NCBI GenBank assembly: GCA_007988745.1
Contig: BJUT01000044.1
Coordinates: 1 to 36,155, forward strand
Direction of reading: 5' to 3'
Length of the DNA: 36,155 nt
Source: Pseudoalteromonas atlantica
Lineage (GTDB): Bacteria > Pseudomonadota > Gammaproteobacteria > Enterobacterales > Alteromonadaceae
Below, piece after piece: positions 7,212 to 15,960 of the stretch. The notes under the pieces are model-generated. The model saw only the letters and a list, made by a program, of their open reading frames with translations, did not search any database and was not told where the DNA came from. The first letter of the stretch is position 1. The number at the start of each line of letters is the position of its first letter. The translations under genes were made by a program, and so were the position numbers.

Positions 7212-7607
7212 TAAGAGATGGATACCAGATTTTGGTAGGGGTGTACGCTGTAGAATTAGCTCAGAATGAATATTGCAAATACCTTCGTCTTGCGCTTCCA
7301 CAAGATAGGCATTTAAATGAAAGCTTGTACAAAAACCGCCTTCACAACAAACACAATCACCAGCTTTACATTTTTCACAGTCTTCATCACCATGACGGTT
7401 TTTAGAATCTTGCGAATTTTCAGTGTGATAGTGACTATTGTCAATCATTGATTGATGATGCATATTTTTGCTTGGTTGTATAATATGCGTGTCGGATGAG
7501 CCATTATGATGCTCTTCACAATTCATTGGTTTAGCAATAGCAAAGCCATGCTGCGTAAGCAACACAGTTATTATTACTATTTTAAACCACCTGAAAAGTC
7601 CAAACAT
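7185..7607 (-). CDS. CopL-like Cys/His-rich secreted protein (copy 1)
   Basis: A 140-aa protein with a signal peptide (MFGLFRWFKIVIITVLLTQH, cleavage near FAIA). Many His and Cys residues follow: EEHHNGSS, MHHQSM, HYHTE, and the cluster CEKCKAGDCVCCEGGFC. It ends in LYRPPIIG. The layout, and a second protein with the same ending at the head of the cus-cop operon, suggest the CopL family, in which a small metal-binding exported protein is needed for copper induction. The ATG at 7607 is chosen because aagga lies 7 bases before it; the ATG at 7613 is too close. It stands alone between the two copper operons. A Cys-rich metal-buffering role is an alternative. Confidence 0.6.
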   Translation of the reverse strand: MFGLFRWFKIVIITVLLTQHGFAIAKPMNCEEHHNGSSDTHIIQPSKNMHHQSMIDNSHYHTENSQDSKNRHGDEDCEKCKAGDCVCCEGGFCTSFHLNAYLVEAQDEGICNIHSELILQRTPLPKSGIHLLLYRPPIIG

Positions 7608-7644
7608 TATCATTCCTTCTTTAGCACCTACAATATTAGCCACT

Positions 7645-7674
7645 TTATAAAAATAATTTTATGATCTTGATCAA
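7645..7674 (-). promoter_or_regulatory. Putative promoter of copL-like gene 1 with FNR-like box
   Basis: On the minus strand TTGATC (7669-7674) and TTATAA (7645-7650) are separated by 18 bp. The -35 overlaps ttgat-caag-atcat (7661-7674), one base from the FNR consensus TTGAT-N4-ATCAA. The gene starts 38 bp downstream of the -10. Confidence 0.45.
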
Positions 7675-7693
7675 CCTTTGAACTAAAACCTAA

Positions 7694-7764
7694 ACTTTTT
7701 ACTTTTTACTTTTTACTTTTTACTTTTTACTTTTTACTTTTTACTTTTTACTTTTTACTTTTTT
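7694..7764. repeat. Ten tandem copies of the heptamer ACTTTTT
   Basis: A perfect run of ten 7-bp units (the last with one extra T) starts 20 bp upstream of the -35 of copL-like gene 1. On the coding strand this reads as repeated AAAAAGT, a string of A-tracts. Such arrays change copy number by strand slippage. Here that would alter promoter-upstream DNA and not a reading frame. Confidence 0.9.
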
Positions 7765-8140
7765 AAACAGCTTAAACTTCACAAGTATAAAAGGGGTGTC
7801 TAATTTATACTCATGAGATTGAAGCCAAGCATGAGCACCATTAAAAGAAATAAAAACCCTACGCTCATAACTAGGTATTGAGTAAGGGATCATTTTTCCA
7901 ATTGTTCAGCTTTAAGCGCAGTACTTTGCAACAATCGGTTCTATCCCGGGCACATCCAATTCCCGTTCATCAAAAGTGATAAAATGGCCTATTGTACGTC
8001 TTTCAATGGCGATGTTTTTTGCCTTTACTCTTTAACCTTAACCATTCGCCAACTTTACTTCTTAGCTGATATTCCACCTTGATAGGTATACACCAGACTG
8101 GCACCGACTGAAAACAAGAAGTAGCTTACTATTACTGCTC
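7765..8140. other. Gene-free stretch with a possible decayed coding fragment
   Basis: No complete gene is seen in these 376 bp. On the minus strand, 8028 to 7912 is open for 38 codons and has protein-like composition (RRTIGHFITFDERELDVPGI, ending VAKYCA). It has no start codon and an in-frame stop just upstream, so it may be the C-terminal remnant of a lost gene. I do not recognise the family. The 3' end of the long cop operon transcript also falls here, but I see no clear terminator. Confidence 0.35.
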
Positions 8141-8272
8141 TTAGTTCTTTCCAAAAAAACTATTAGCTAGGCCTTTCCTAACATAACTAAAATGGTTTAA
8201 ATCCCAAAAAACGAAAGCTACCATCAATATAGTTGCGGTAGCTCTCATCAAGTCAATATAGTATTTCTTCAT
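8141..8272 (-). CDS. Small single-span membrane protein after copB
   Basis: A 43-aa ORF starting one base beyond the copB stop (TGA-T-ATG), so translation would depend on coupling. The sequence is MKKYYIDLMRATATILMVAF, then VFWDLNHFSY and a basic end (GLANSFFGKN). One transmembrane helix (about residues 8-25) with short flanks is visible. It has no metal motif and no known family comes to mind. It could be a small accessory subunit of the Cop system or chance coding. Position and hydrophobicity favour a real gene. Confidence 0.4.
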   Translation of the reverse strand: MKKYYIDLMRATATILMVAFVFWDLNHFSYVRKGLANSFFGKN

Positions 8273-8273
8273 A

Positions 8274-9140
8274 TCAGAGCCAGAACTTGATACCTGCAAC
8301 AAAAGCAGTATCACGAGTACTTTGCCCATTTAACTTCGCAAAGTCGGCTGTATTACCAAATTTATTTGTCCACTCAACGCCAACATAGGGAGCAAACTGG
8401 CGGGTAAACTCATAACGAACCCGAAAACCAATAGCACTGCTAGACAAGCCACTACCAAGGTTATTTTGGACGTCATCCTTACCGTAAAGCGTCAACTCTG
8501 CTCGTGGTTGAACAATTAACTTTTGAGTAAGTAATAGCTCATACTCAGCTTCGATCGAAAATGCACTATTACCTTGCTCTCCTAAATACGCAGTCATATC
8601 AATTTCAAACCAGTAGGGGGCTAGACCTTGTAAACCAAAAGCTAGCCATTTGCGGTTTTCACCTTCGTTATTGTAATCAAGTCGAATACCGACTTGTGTA
8701 TCCCAATAAGCAGATATTGCGTGGCCCCATAGAAAATCTGTTTGGTTCTCCTCTAAATTACCTTCGCTAAAATCTCCTTCAGTTTTGATGACTAATCTAT
8801 CAAAAGTAGTGCCATACCATGCCTGAAAGTCAAAAACACCTGCGTTTGTTTGCTCATTATATTCAAGACGATCCCCTAGTAGCGCGTAAAATGAATGCTC
8901 ATCTGCCAAAGTCAGTCGTTTGTCGCTACTGAGTGCATAAGGGCCTTCAGTCAAAGTTGTACCTGCTGCATAAGCATGGGGGTCTCTAGCATCTTTAGGT
9001 GCATCTCCACCTTGTGCTTGCATTTTAGAATCACCCATCTCAGTCATCTCATCTTTTGCAGATACAGATACAGATACACTTATAAGGGGCAAACCTATTA
9101 ATAATAGTCTTAACGTATTGGTTAGTATTAATTTTTTCAT
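8274..9140 (-). CDS. copB: Outer-membrane copper resistance protein CopB/PcoB
   Basis: A 288-aa outer-membrane beta-barrel of the CopB/PcoB family. The signal peptide is followed by a Met-rich N-terminal stretch (DEMTEMGDSKMQAQ), then the barrel. Typical strands are YALLGDRLEYNEQ, FDFQAWYGTTFDRLVIK, RPRAELTLYG-like segments (QPRAELTLYG), and VRYEFTRQFAPYVGVEW. The final residues, AGIKFWL, end in aromatic/hydrophobic residues as barrel proteins do. It works with the CopA oxidase in sequestering or exporting periplasmic copper. Its start overlaps the copA stop by 4 bp. The Met-rich leader is shorter than in some homologues. Confidence 0.92.
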   Translation of the reverse strand: MKKLILTNTLRLLLIGLPLISVSVSVSAKDEMTEMGDSKMQAQGGDAPKDARDPHAYAAGTTLTEGPYALSSDKRLTLADEHSFYALLGDRLEYNEQTNAGVFDFQAWYGTTFDRLVIKTEGDFSEGNLEENQTDFLWGHAISAYWDTQVGIRLDYNNEGENRKWLAFGLQGLAPYWFEIDMTAYLGEQGNSAFSIEAEYELLLTQKLIVQPRAELTLYGKDDVQNNLGSGLSSSAIGFRVRYEFTRQFAPYVGVEWTNKFGNTADFAKLNGQSTRDTAFVAGIKFWL

Positions 9141-10960
9141 GATACAACTACCTCTCTAAACATACCTGCATCCATGTGGAATAATAAATGGCAATGCCAT
9201 GCCCAGCGACCTACGTCATGAGGTGTTGTTAAAAAACTAATTCTTTGCGCTGGTTGTACAGGGATAGTATGGCGACGAACCTGTACATCACCTTTTTCAT
9301 TCTCCAAATCGCTCCACATACCATGCAGGTGCATGGGATGTGTCATCATTGTATCGTTTTGTAAAATAACTCTTAAACGTTGATTATGCTTCATGTGAAC
9401 TGGCGTGCTTTTTCCAAATTCCAAGCCATCAAATGACCAGCTATAACGCTCCATGTTTCCAGTTAAATGTAATTCAATTTCAGCCTCTGGCTCTTGCTGG
9501 TTTGTAATTCCCTCAAGAGAATGTAAATCTGCAAGTGTTAAAACACGGCGTCCATTTTTACGTAAACCTATACCGGGATCATCAAGGTTTGTTCTAGGCA
9601 TATCAACACGCATATCAACAGAAGCTCCATACTCTGTTTTTGCATGACGCACTTTAGTGCTAGCAACAGCTAATGGGTTTTTAGTCATTCCATGTTTACT
9701 ATGATCCATTGCCATCGCTCCATGACCCATTGCACTATGATCCATTTTATTAGAATTCATGCCCGACATACCTGCCGTATCAGCCATTGTAGAATGCACA
9801 CTATCATGGGTCATATTGCCCATCATATCTGTCATCGTTAACCACTCAACGGGGTCTAAAGAAGGTACTGGTGCATCAACGTTAGGTGCCATTGATAAAG
9901 TACCTTTAGCATAACCTGAGCGATCCATGCTTTGTGCAAAAATCGTATATGCATCATTTTTTGGCTCGACAAGTACATCATAAGTTTCACCGGGACCAAA
10001 TCTAAATTCATCTACTGTCACAGGTTCAACATTTTGTCCATCAGCTTGTACAACTGTTAACTTCAGCTCAGGTATTCTTACATCAAAAAACGTATTGCTA
10101 GAACCGTTAATAAATCTAAGCCTAACCTTTTCGCCAGCTTTAAACATTCCACGCCAGTTTGTCAAAGGCGCACAACCATTCATTAAAAAAGTCATTGCAG
10201 ATGCTGATAAGTCTGCAAGATCTGTAGGGTTCATTCTCATTTTATTCCACATTTCCCGGCGTTGTAGCGCATTTGAAACGCTGCTATTTGAAATGTCATC
10301 AAAAAACTCTGGAACAGTAGGTTGATTAAAGTTAAATACATCGCCCTGTACTTTTAACTTGCGAAACAAATCCATTGGGTCATCATCAGTCCAATCAGAC
10401 AATTGGATGACATGCTCATTGTCAGCACTAATAATATCCTTTTCTCTTGGCTCAATAATTAATGCGCCGTACATACCTGTCATTTCTTGAAAGCCACTGT
10501 GTGAGTGATACCAATATGTGCCGCTTTGTTGCAGCTTAAATTTATAAACAAAGGTTTCACCCGGCATTATACCTTTAAAGCTAATACCCGGTACGCCATC
10601 CATTTGATACGGAAGAATGATCCCATGCCAATGAATTGAACTCGGCACTGATAATTTATTAGTTACCCTGATAGTAACGTCATCACCTTCTCTGAGGCGC
10701 AAGGTAGGAGCTGGTATTGAGCCATTGATTGTTGTAGCCATTCTTACAACACCTGTGAAGTTTACGGGTGACTCATCTATCACTAAATCTATTACTTCTC
10801 CACTTAGTTCGGGCGCAGTACCTGTTGAAGTTCCAGCAATCAAAGATGAAGCTGCATGAAGAACACTTGGAAAAGCAGCTAATACACCGCCAGCAATTAC
10901 ACCTTGTACAAAGCGTCTACGTGGCGTAGAAACTTGATGTAATGGACTTTTAATTCTCAT
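9137..10960 (-). CDS. copA: Multicopper oxidase CopA/PcoA
   Basis: Periplasmic multicopper oxidase (607 aa) that oxidises Cu(I) to less toxic Cu(II). A twin-arginine signal (STPRRRFVQGVIAGG) sends it folded to the periplasm. Three cupredoxin domains follow. The copper-site motifs are all present: HWHG (about 110), WYHSHSG (about 150), HPMHLHG (about 543) and HCHLLFHMDAGM near the C-terminus. A Met/His-rich insert (MSGMNSNKMDHSAMGHG, then more MDH repeats) around residues 395-430 is typical of PcoA-type enzymes. It lies 27 bp after the NTF2-like gene. Note that the window has a second, unrelated copA, the ATPase. Confidence 0.96.
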   Translation of the reverse strand: MRIKSPLHQVSTPRRRFVQGVIAGGVLAAFPSVLHAASSLIAGTSTGTAPELSGEVIDLVIDESPVNFTGVVRMATTINGSIPAPTLRLREGDDVTIRVTNKLSVPSSIHWHGIILPYQMDGVPGISFKGIMPGETFVYKFKLQQSGTYWYHSHSGFQEMTGMYGALIIEPREKDIISADNEHVIQLSDWTDDDPMDLFRKLKVQGDVFNFNQPTVPEFFDDISNSSVSNALQRREMWNKMRMNPTDLADLSASAMTFLMNGCAPLTNWRGMFKAGEKVRLRFINGSSNTFFDVRIPELKLTVVQADGQNVEPVTVDEFRFGPGETYDVLVEPKNDAYTIFAQSMDRSGYAKGTLSMAPNVDAPVPSLDPVEWLTMTDMMGNMTHDSVHSTMADTAGMSGMNSNKMDHSAMGHGAMAMDHSKHGMTKNPLAVASTKVRHAKTEYGASVDMRVDMPRTNLDDPGIGLRKNGRRVLTLADLHSLEGITNQQEPEAEIELHLTGNMERYSWSFDGLEFGKSTPVHMKHNQRLRVILQNDTMMTHPMHLHGMWSDLENEKGDVQVRRHTIPVQPAQRISFLTTPHDVGRWAWHCHLLFHMDAGMFREVVVS

Positions 10961-10987
10961 TTTGTACTCCGTTATTTAACCAATAAA

Positions 10988-11458
10988 TTAATGTGACCAA
11001 TGAATGTGCTTAATCTTCCATTCACCATTTTGTTTTTCCAGCACCATCGTTTCCATGCCTTGATAATCGCGTTCAACACCTTTATGAGTACCTGTAGTTT
11101 GACTACGCGACGCAGAGATAGCGGTATTTCCAAGTATCGTCACTTGATGTTCAAGTGTGTCGCTCTTCATCGCTGCTAAATACTTCATATCCGACAACAT
11201 ATGATGATGAGCATATTCATCAGCGCTCCTTTCAACGCGGCCTCCCTCGAAAATGGTGACATCATCCGCTAACTGCGCTCTAGCCTGTTTTTGATTGCCA
11301 GTTTCAAGTGCTTGATGAAATGCCAAAACAACTTTTGCGGCAGGGGTATCTATACCTTTAAACAAACCTTTGTCTTTGTTCTTATCACCATGAGCGTTTG
11401 CTGCGAAACTAAACGTCATTAATAAAACGAGTAATATATTTATTGTTTTCATTTTCAT
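10988..11458 (-). CDS. Periplasmic NTF2-like (DUF4440/SnoaL-type) protein
   Basis: A 156-aa protein with a signal peptide (MKTINILLVLLMTFSFAANA) and an NTF2-like cone fold of about residues 38-156. Pattern elements are VLAFHQALETGNQKQARAQL, DVTIFEGGRVERS, and the final strands METMVLEKQNGEWKIKHIHW. His residues (EYAHHHML, IHWSH) could bind metal. It sits between copD and the copA oxidase in an otherwise classical copABCD set, where such a gene is not part of the plasmid pco or cop prototypes. The role is unknown. The start at 11458 is uncertain; the ATG at 11452 has better spacing to agagaga. Confidence 0.7.
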   Translation of the reverse strand: MKMKTINILLVLLMTFSFAANAHGDKNKDKGLFKGIDTPAAKVVLAFHQALETGNQKQARAQLADDVTIFEGGRVERSADEYAHHHMLSDMKYLAAMKSDTLEHQVTILGNTAISASRSQTTGTHKGVERDYQGMETMVLEKQNGEWKIKHIHWSH

Positions 11459-11473
11459 TCTCTCTTTTAGGTT

Positions 11474-12361
11474 TTAATTTGCAGGGCCAACAACACTAGT
11501 AAGCCCAGCCGTTACAGATAAAATGGCAAAAGCTACTACCATTTCTATCGAGATAGATTTAGATAAAGCCTCTCTGCCTTGACTATTTTTAAGTTGTGGA
11601 ACGAGTATTAGTTTATGTTTAGCAGCAAGTGCCAAAATAGACACTACAAGGGCCAATTTAAACAACAGTGTTTGTCCGTAACTTGAGCTTATTAGTGCAT
11701 CAAGACTTCCGACCAATTGAATCACGAGCCAGAGGCCTGCTACCAACAATAGGCTCAATGTAAAACTTGCTTGTTTGCCAAAGCTTTCCATCAGCAAATG
11801 AAGTTCTGCATAACTTAGCTGATGGCAAGCCTGTTTTAGTGGCAATAACGCCCCAAACCACCATGCCATAACGAGCACATGCAAAATAAGCAAGCCTTTT
11901 TCAATTGTGCCTAACTCAGAAATATGACCCAGTAACGTGAATGAGTATGCAAGGATTAATAAACTCAACATTAAAGCGCTTTGTTTTAAGTACGAGTTCA
12001 CAGCGAGTTTGAACCTTAAAGCTAAAGCGATTATTGCGGTAACTAGCCCAAGCGCTCGAAGCAAAGCTCCAGTGCCGACAGAGGAGTCCCACATAATAGC
12101 CAATATATCAGCGTCTATCGCCCCCTGAATTCCCTCTTCTGCCATTGCACCAGTACTGGCAAAGAACCAAGTAATATTAGCGATCAAAGCCATAGCTATA
12201 TAAGTTCTTGTCCACGTTAAATTCGCTATTACAGTATTAGTATGAGATTCATTATTCTCAAATATTTGCCTGAAAAATGTATAACCAGCAATACAGGCAA
12301 AGCCGACGTAAAATACAATTTTTGACAGTACAATGACTGTATTCCAGATATACATTTCCAT
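11474..12361 (-). CDS. copD: Copper resistance membrane protein CopD
   Basis: Inner-membrane protein of the CopD/PcoD family, about 295 aa with around eight transmembrane helices. Recognisable pieces are the N-terminal YIWNTVIVLSKIVFYVGFA, the conserved LHVLVMAWWFGALLPL with its His, and a C-terminal helix ending AGLTSVVGPAN. It is thought to move copper across the inner membrane together with CopC, whose gene precedes it by about 20 bp. I prefer the ATG at 12361, with aggcgg 10 bases upstream, over the GTG at 12370. Confidence 0.88.
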   Translation of the reverse strand: MEMYIWNTVIVLSKIVFYVGFACIAGYTFFRQIFENNESHTNTVIANLTWTRTYIAMALIANITWFFASTGAMAEEGIQGAIDADILAIMWDSSVGTGALLRALGLVTAIIALALRFKLAVNSYLKQSALMLSLLILAYSFTLLGHISELGTIEKGLLILHVLVMAWWFGALLPLKQACHQLSYAELHLLMESFGKQASFTLSLLLVAGLWLVIQLVGSLDALISSSYGQTLLFKLALVVSILALAAKHKLILVPQLKNSQGREALSKSISIEMVVAFAILSVTAGLTSVVGPAN

Positions 12362-12380
12362 ATCAATCACACCGCCTATT

Positions 12381-12728
12381 TTAGTGAACCATAAAGCCGA
12401 AGCTATGTTTCATTTTATGACCATCGTTACCTAAGAAGGTTACATCCACAGCATAGTTTGCAGGAGCTAATTTAGGTAGTTTCCATGTAAATTTGCTAGT
12501 AGCGACTTTAGAAGGCTCGAATCCAAATTTAAATTCTTCGCCTTGTTTATTGGCCAATGAAACTTTTACAACACGTACCTCTTTGGTGAACACCAAAGTT
12601 AACTCTTCTGGAGGATTCATTAGCATTGCATTATCAGCAGGCACACTTTTTTCAAGATGCACATGCGCAAATACCGCACTACTAAAAACGACACTGATTA
12701 CGGTTAAAAATTTAATTAGTTTTTTCAT
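12381..12728 (-). CDS. copC: Periplasmic copper-binding protein CopC
   Basis: A 115-aa periplasmic protein of the CopC/PcoC/YobA family. After the signal peptide (cleavage VFA|HVH) the mature chain starts with His-Val-His, the N-terminal Cu(II) ligand typical of the family. The Ig-like beta-sandwich follows, with SVPADNAMLMNPPEELTLVF and the C-terminal NDGHKMKHSFGFMV supplying Asp and His ligands. There is no Met-rich Cu(I) loop, so a Cu(II)-only site is likely. It lies about 50 bp after cusA and directly before copD. Confidence 0.93.
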   Translation of the reverse strand: MKKLIKFLTVISVVFSSAVFAHVHLEKSVPADNAMLMNPPEELTLVFTKEVRVVKVSLANKQGEEFKFGFEPSKVATSKFTWKLPKLAPANYAVDVTFLGNDGHKMKHSFGFMVH

Positions 12729-12781
12729 ATTTACCTCTATTTTAGTTTATTGAAATTGCTATTTATGGTTTCTTAACTTCG

Positions 12782-15700
12782 CTAAGCATTACTTTTTAGC
12801 TCCGCCTTAGAAAGCTCCTTGTTAAAGGCGTTTAATTCTGGCTTTTTAACGATTGAGTAAATTACTGGGAGCACAATAAGAGTGAGTAGCACAGCACTTG
12901 TCATTCCGCCTACCATAGGTGCAGCAATACGACTCATAATCTCCGAACCTGTTCCTGTACCATATAAAATGGGCATCAAGCCGATAATGATTGTTGCAAC
13001 TGTCATCATTACTGGACGAACTCGTAAGCCTGCACCGTGCAATAATGCATCTTGATATGCATCATCAGAGATAGGTTCAGCTCGCTCTTCAGCTTTTTCC
13101 TTAAGCTCAGCAAGTGCCTGATTGAGATAGACCAACATTATCACACCAATCTCAACCGCTACCCCAGCTAGAGCAATAAAGCCCACGCCAACAGCCACAG
13201 AGAAGTTAAACCCTTCCAGATACATCAACCATAAGCCACCAATCATCGCCATCGGCAAGGTAACGATAATGATAGCCACCTCACTAAACGCTCTGAAGTT
13301 TAAGTAAAGTAGAATAACAATAATGGCGAGTGTTAAAGGCAATACATAGGTGAGCTTTTCTTTCGCTCTTTCCATATATTCGTATTGCCCAGCCCAAGTA
13401 ATTGAATAACCTGCTGGTAGTTTTAGATTATTAGCCAAGTGTATTTTTGCACTTTCAACATAAGTACCTACGTCAACACCGTCTATATCGATAAACGTCC
13501 AGCCATTTAAACGAGCATTTTCACTCTTAATCCCCGGCGGACCGTTCTCAACTCGAATATCTGCGACATCACCTAGTGCAATGCGTTGACCACTTGGTGT
13601 TACAACAGGTAATCGTGATAGCTGCTCAGGAGAGTCTCGATAGTCTTGCGGATAGCGTAAGTTAACAGGGTAACGCTCTTGACCTTCTACCGTTTGGGTA
13701 ACGTTCATACCACCAATAGCTGTAGAAACCACTTGTTGAACATCTTCGATGTTTAACCCAAAGCGACTTGCCTTATCGCGTGAAATATCAACCTTGATAT
13801 ATCGTCCACCTGCAACTCGCTCTGAGTAAACTGATGCTGTGCCTGTAACTTCGGGTAAAATTTGCTCTATTTGTTGGCCGATTTCCTGAATCACATCAAG
13901 CTCTGGTCCGGCGACTTTAATACCCACAGGCGTTTTTATGCCTGTTGCTAACATGTCGATTCGGGTCTTGATTGGCATAACCCAAGCATTCGTTAAGCCC
14001 GGAAACTTAACCAATTTATCAAACTCAGCTTTTAACGATTCAGTAGTCACACCCTCTCGCCACTGCTCTTGTGGCTTCAATTGAATAAAGGTTTCAATCA
14101 TGGTTAAAGGTGCAGGATCGGTTGCAGTTTCAGCTCTTCCTACTTTACCAAATACAGTTTCAACTTCTGGCACAGTGCGAATAAGCTTGTCTGTTTGCTG
14201 CAATAACTCCCTTGCTTTACCAATTGAAATACCGGGATAGGTAGTAGGCATATACATGAGATCGCCTTCATCCAATGGCGGAATGAATTCACTACCAATT
14301 TTATCGACAGGCCAAAAGCCAACGATAGTCACTAATATTGCTGCTACTATTGTCGATTTTGGAAACTTCATGACTTGCTTTAAAACAGGCATGTAGATAG
14401 CAATCAATAATCGGTTTAACGGGTTTTTCTTTTCAGAAACAACTTTGCCTCGAATAAAGTAGCCCATCAAAACAGGCACCAATGTGATCGCCAAACCTGC
14501 TGATGCCGCCATTGCATAGGTTTTTGTATAGGCGAGCGGAGAGAACATTCTTCCTTCTTGCGCTTCCAAGATAAATACAGGTAAGAATGAGACTGTAATG
14601 ATCAGTAAGCTAAAAAATAGTGCAGGGCCTACTTCACTCGCAGCCTTAGCAACAATTTGCCAGCGATTTTCATCTGTTAGTGGTGTTTTCTCCATATGCT
14701 TGTGCATATTTTCAATCATCACTATTGCACCATCAGTCATCGCACCAATCGCAATAGCGATACCGCCTAAAGACATAATGTTGGCATTGATGCCTTGCAT
14801 ATACATGATAATGAACGACACCAAGATACCTAATGGCAGAGTAACAACTGCCACAATAGATGAGCGAAGATGAAATAGGAAAGCCACACAGACAATAGCA
14901 ACGACTGCAAGCTCCTCTAGCAACTTGCTCCAAAGATTATCAACAGCACGATCTATTAACTTCGATCTGTCATAAACAGGGACAATCTCCACCCCCTCTG
15001 GTAGAGAAGATTTAAGCGATTCAAGTTTTTCTTTTACCCCGTTTATGGTTTGTTGAGCGTTTTCACCAAAGCGCATAACGACAACACCACCAACAACTTC
15101 GCCTTCACCATTAAGCTCTGCGATACCACGGCGCATTTGAGGCCCTAAATTAACGGTAGCAACATCACCAATACGCAATGGCGTGCCTTGTTCGTTAATA
15201 CCAAGTGGGATTTTCTCTATATCACTAACTGATTGAATATACCCCGTTGCGGTAACCATATATTCAGCTTCAGCCATTTCCACAACGGATGCGCCAGTTT
15301 CTTTGTTCCCTTTTTGTAAGGCTATTTGTATTAAACTTAGAGGAATATCGTAAGCTCTCAATTTATCAGGATCTACTTGCACTTGATACTGCTTAACCAT
15401 ACCACCAACGGCGGCAACTTCGGACACGCCCGGAACAGTTTGTAGTTCATACTTTAAGAACCAGTCTTGAATGCTTCTTAATTGGCTTAGATCATGGTTT
15501 CCAGACTTATCTGTTAAAGCGTAAATGTATACCCAACCCACACCTGTTGCATCAGGTCCTAATTGAGGTTTTGCCGAATCAGGCAGGCTTGATGCTACTT
15601 GGCTTAAGTATTCAAGTACTCTGCTTCTAGCCCAATACAAATCAGTATCGTCATCAAAAATAATGTAGACGTAGGAATCACCAAAAAATGAGTAACCACG

Positions 15701-15946
15701 AACAGTTTGCGCCCCCGGCACTGATAACATCGCTGTAGTAAGAGGAAATGTCACTTGATCCTGCACTACTTGTGGTGCCTGTCCCGGATAGCTCGTCTTA
15801 ATTATCACCTGCACATCAGAAAGATCGGGGAGTGCATCTACTGGTGTTTTTTGTAATGAATACAAACCACCAAACGCGATAATTAAGGTAATCAACAAAA
15901 CAAAGAAACGATTGCCGATAGACCATCTAATAATTGATTCAATCAT
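12782..15946 (-). CDS. cusA: RND copper/silver efflux pump CusA
   Basis: Inner-membrane trimeric RND transporter of the heavy-metal efflux group, 1054 aa. It shows the start MIESIIRWSIGNRFFVLLIT, the HME signature SGPQ-like pore region, the proton-relay helix with IAIGAMTDGAIVMIENMHKH, and PDLSDVQVIIKTSYPGQAPQ near the N-terminus. The periplasmic part includes MPTTYPGISIGKARELL and VFGKVGRAETATDPAPLTM, shared with CusA/CzcA pumps. The cus context and tandem CusF domains in its partner indicate Cu(I)/Ag(I). It uses proton motive force and works with the adaptor and outer-membrane factor encoded upstream. It is full length, with no break. Confidence 0.95.
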   Translation of the reverse strand: MIESIIRWSIGNRFFVLLITLIIAFGGLYSLQKTPVDALPDLSDVQVIIKTSYPGQAPQVVQDQVTFPLTTAMLSVPGAQTVRGYSFFGDSYVYIIFDDDTDLYWARSRVLEYLSQVASSLPDSAKPQLGPDATGVGWVYIYALTDKSGNHDLSQLRSIQDWFLKYELQTVPGVSEVAAVGGMVKQYQVQVDPDKLRAYDIPLSLIQIALQKGNKETGASVVEMAEAEYMVTATGYIQSVSDIEKIPLGINEQGTPLRIGDVATVNLGPQMRRGIAELNGEGEVVGGVVVMRFGENAQQTINGVKEKLESLKSSLPEGVEIVPVYDRSKLIDRAVDNLWSKLLEELAVVAIVCVAFLFHLRSSIVAVVTLPLGILVSFIIMYMQGINANIMSLGGIAIAIGAMTDGAIVMIENMHKHMEKTPLTDENRWQIVAKAASEVGPALFFSLLIITVSFLPVFILEAQEGRMFSPLAYTKTYAMAASAGLAITLVPVLMGYFIRGKVVSEKKNPLNRLLIAIYMPVLKQVMKFPKSTIVAAILVTIVGFWPVDKIGSEFIPPLDEGDLMYMPTTYPGISIGKARELLQQTDKLIRTVPEVETVFGKVGRAETATDPAPLTMIETFIQLKPQEQWREGVTTESLKAEFDKLVKFPGLTNAWVMPIKTRIDMLATGIKTPVGIKVAGPELDVIQEIGQQIEQILPEVTGTASVYSERVAGGRYIKVDISRDKASRFGLNIEDVQQVVSTAIGGMNVTQTVEGQERYPVNLRYPQDYRDSPEQLSRLPVVTPSGQRIALGDVADIRVENGPPGIKSENARLNGWTFIDIDGVDVGTYVESAKIHLANNLKLPAGYSITWAGQYEYMERAKEKLTYVLPLTLAIIVILLYLNFRAFSEVAIIIVTLPMAMIGGLWLMYLEGFNFSVAVGVGFIALAGVAVEIGVIMLVYLNQALAELKEKAEERAEPISDDAYQDALLHGAGLRVRPVMMTVATIIIGLMPILYGTGTGSEIMSRIAAPMVGGMTSAVLLTLIVLPVIYSIVKKPELNAFNKELSKAELKSNA

Positions 15947-15960
15947 TATTTTTCTCCCAC

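Noticed and set aside
7694..7764. CRISPR-like or iteron-like array
   Set aside because: The 7-bp units are directly abutting with no spacers, so it is a simple tandem repeat.
8273..8329. Longer form of the small membrane ORF starting inside copB
   Set aside because: It would overlap the copB barrel end; the start one base after the copB stop gives a cleaner single-span protein.
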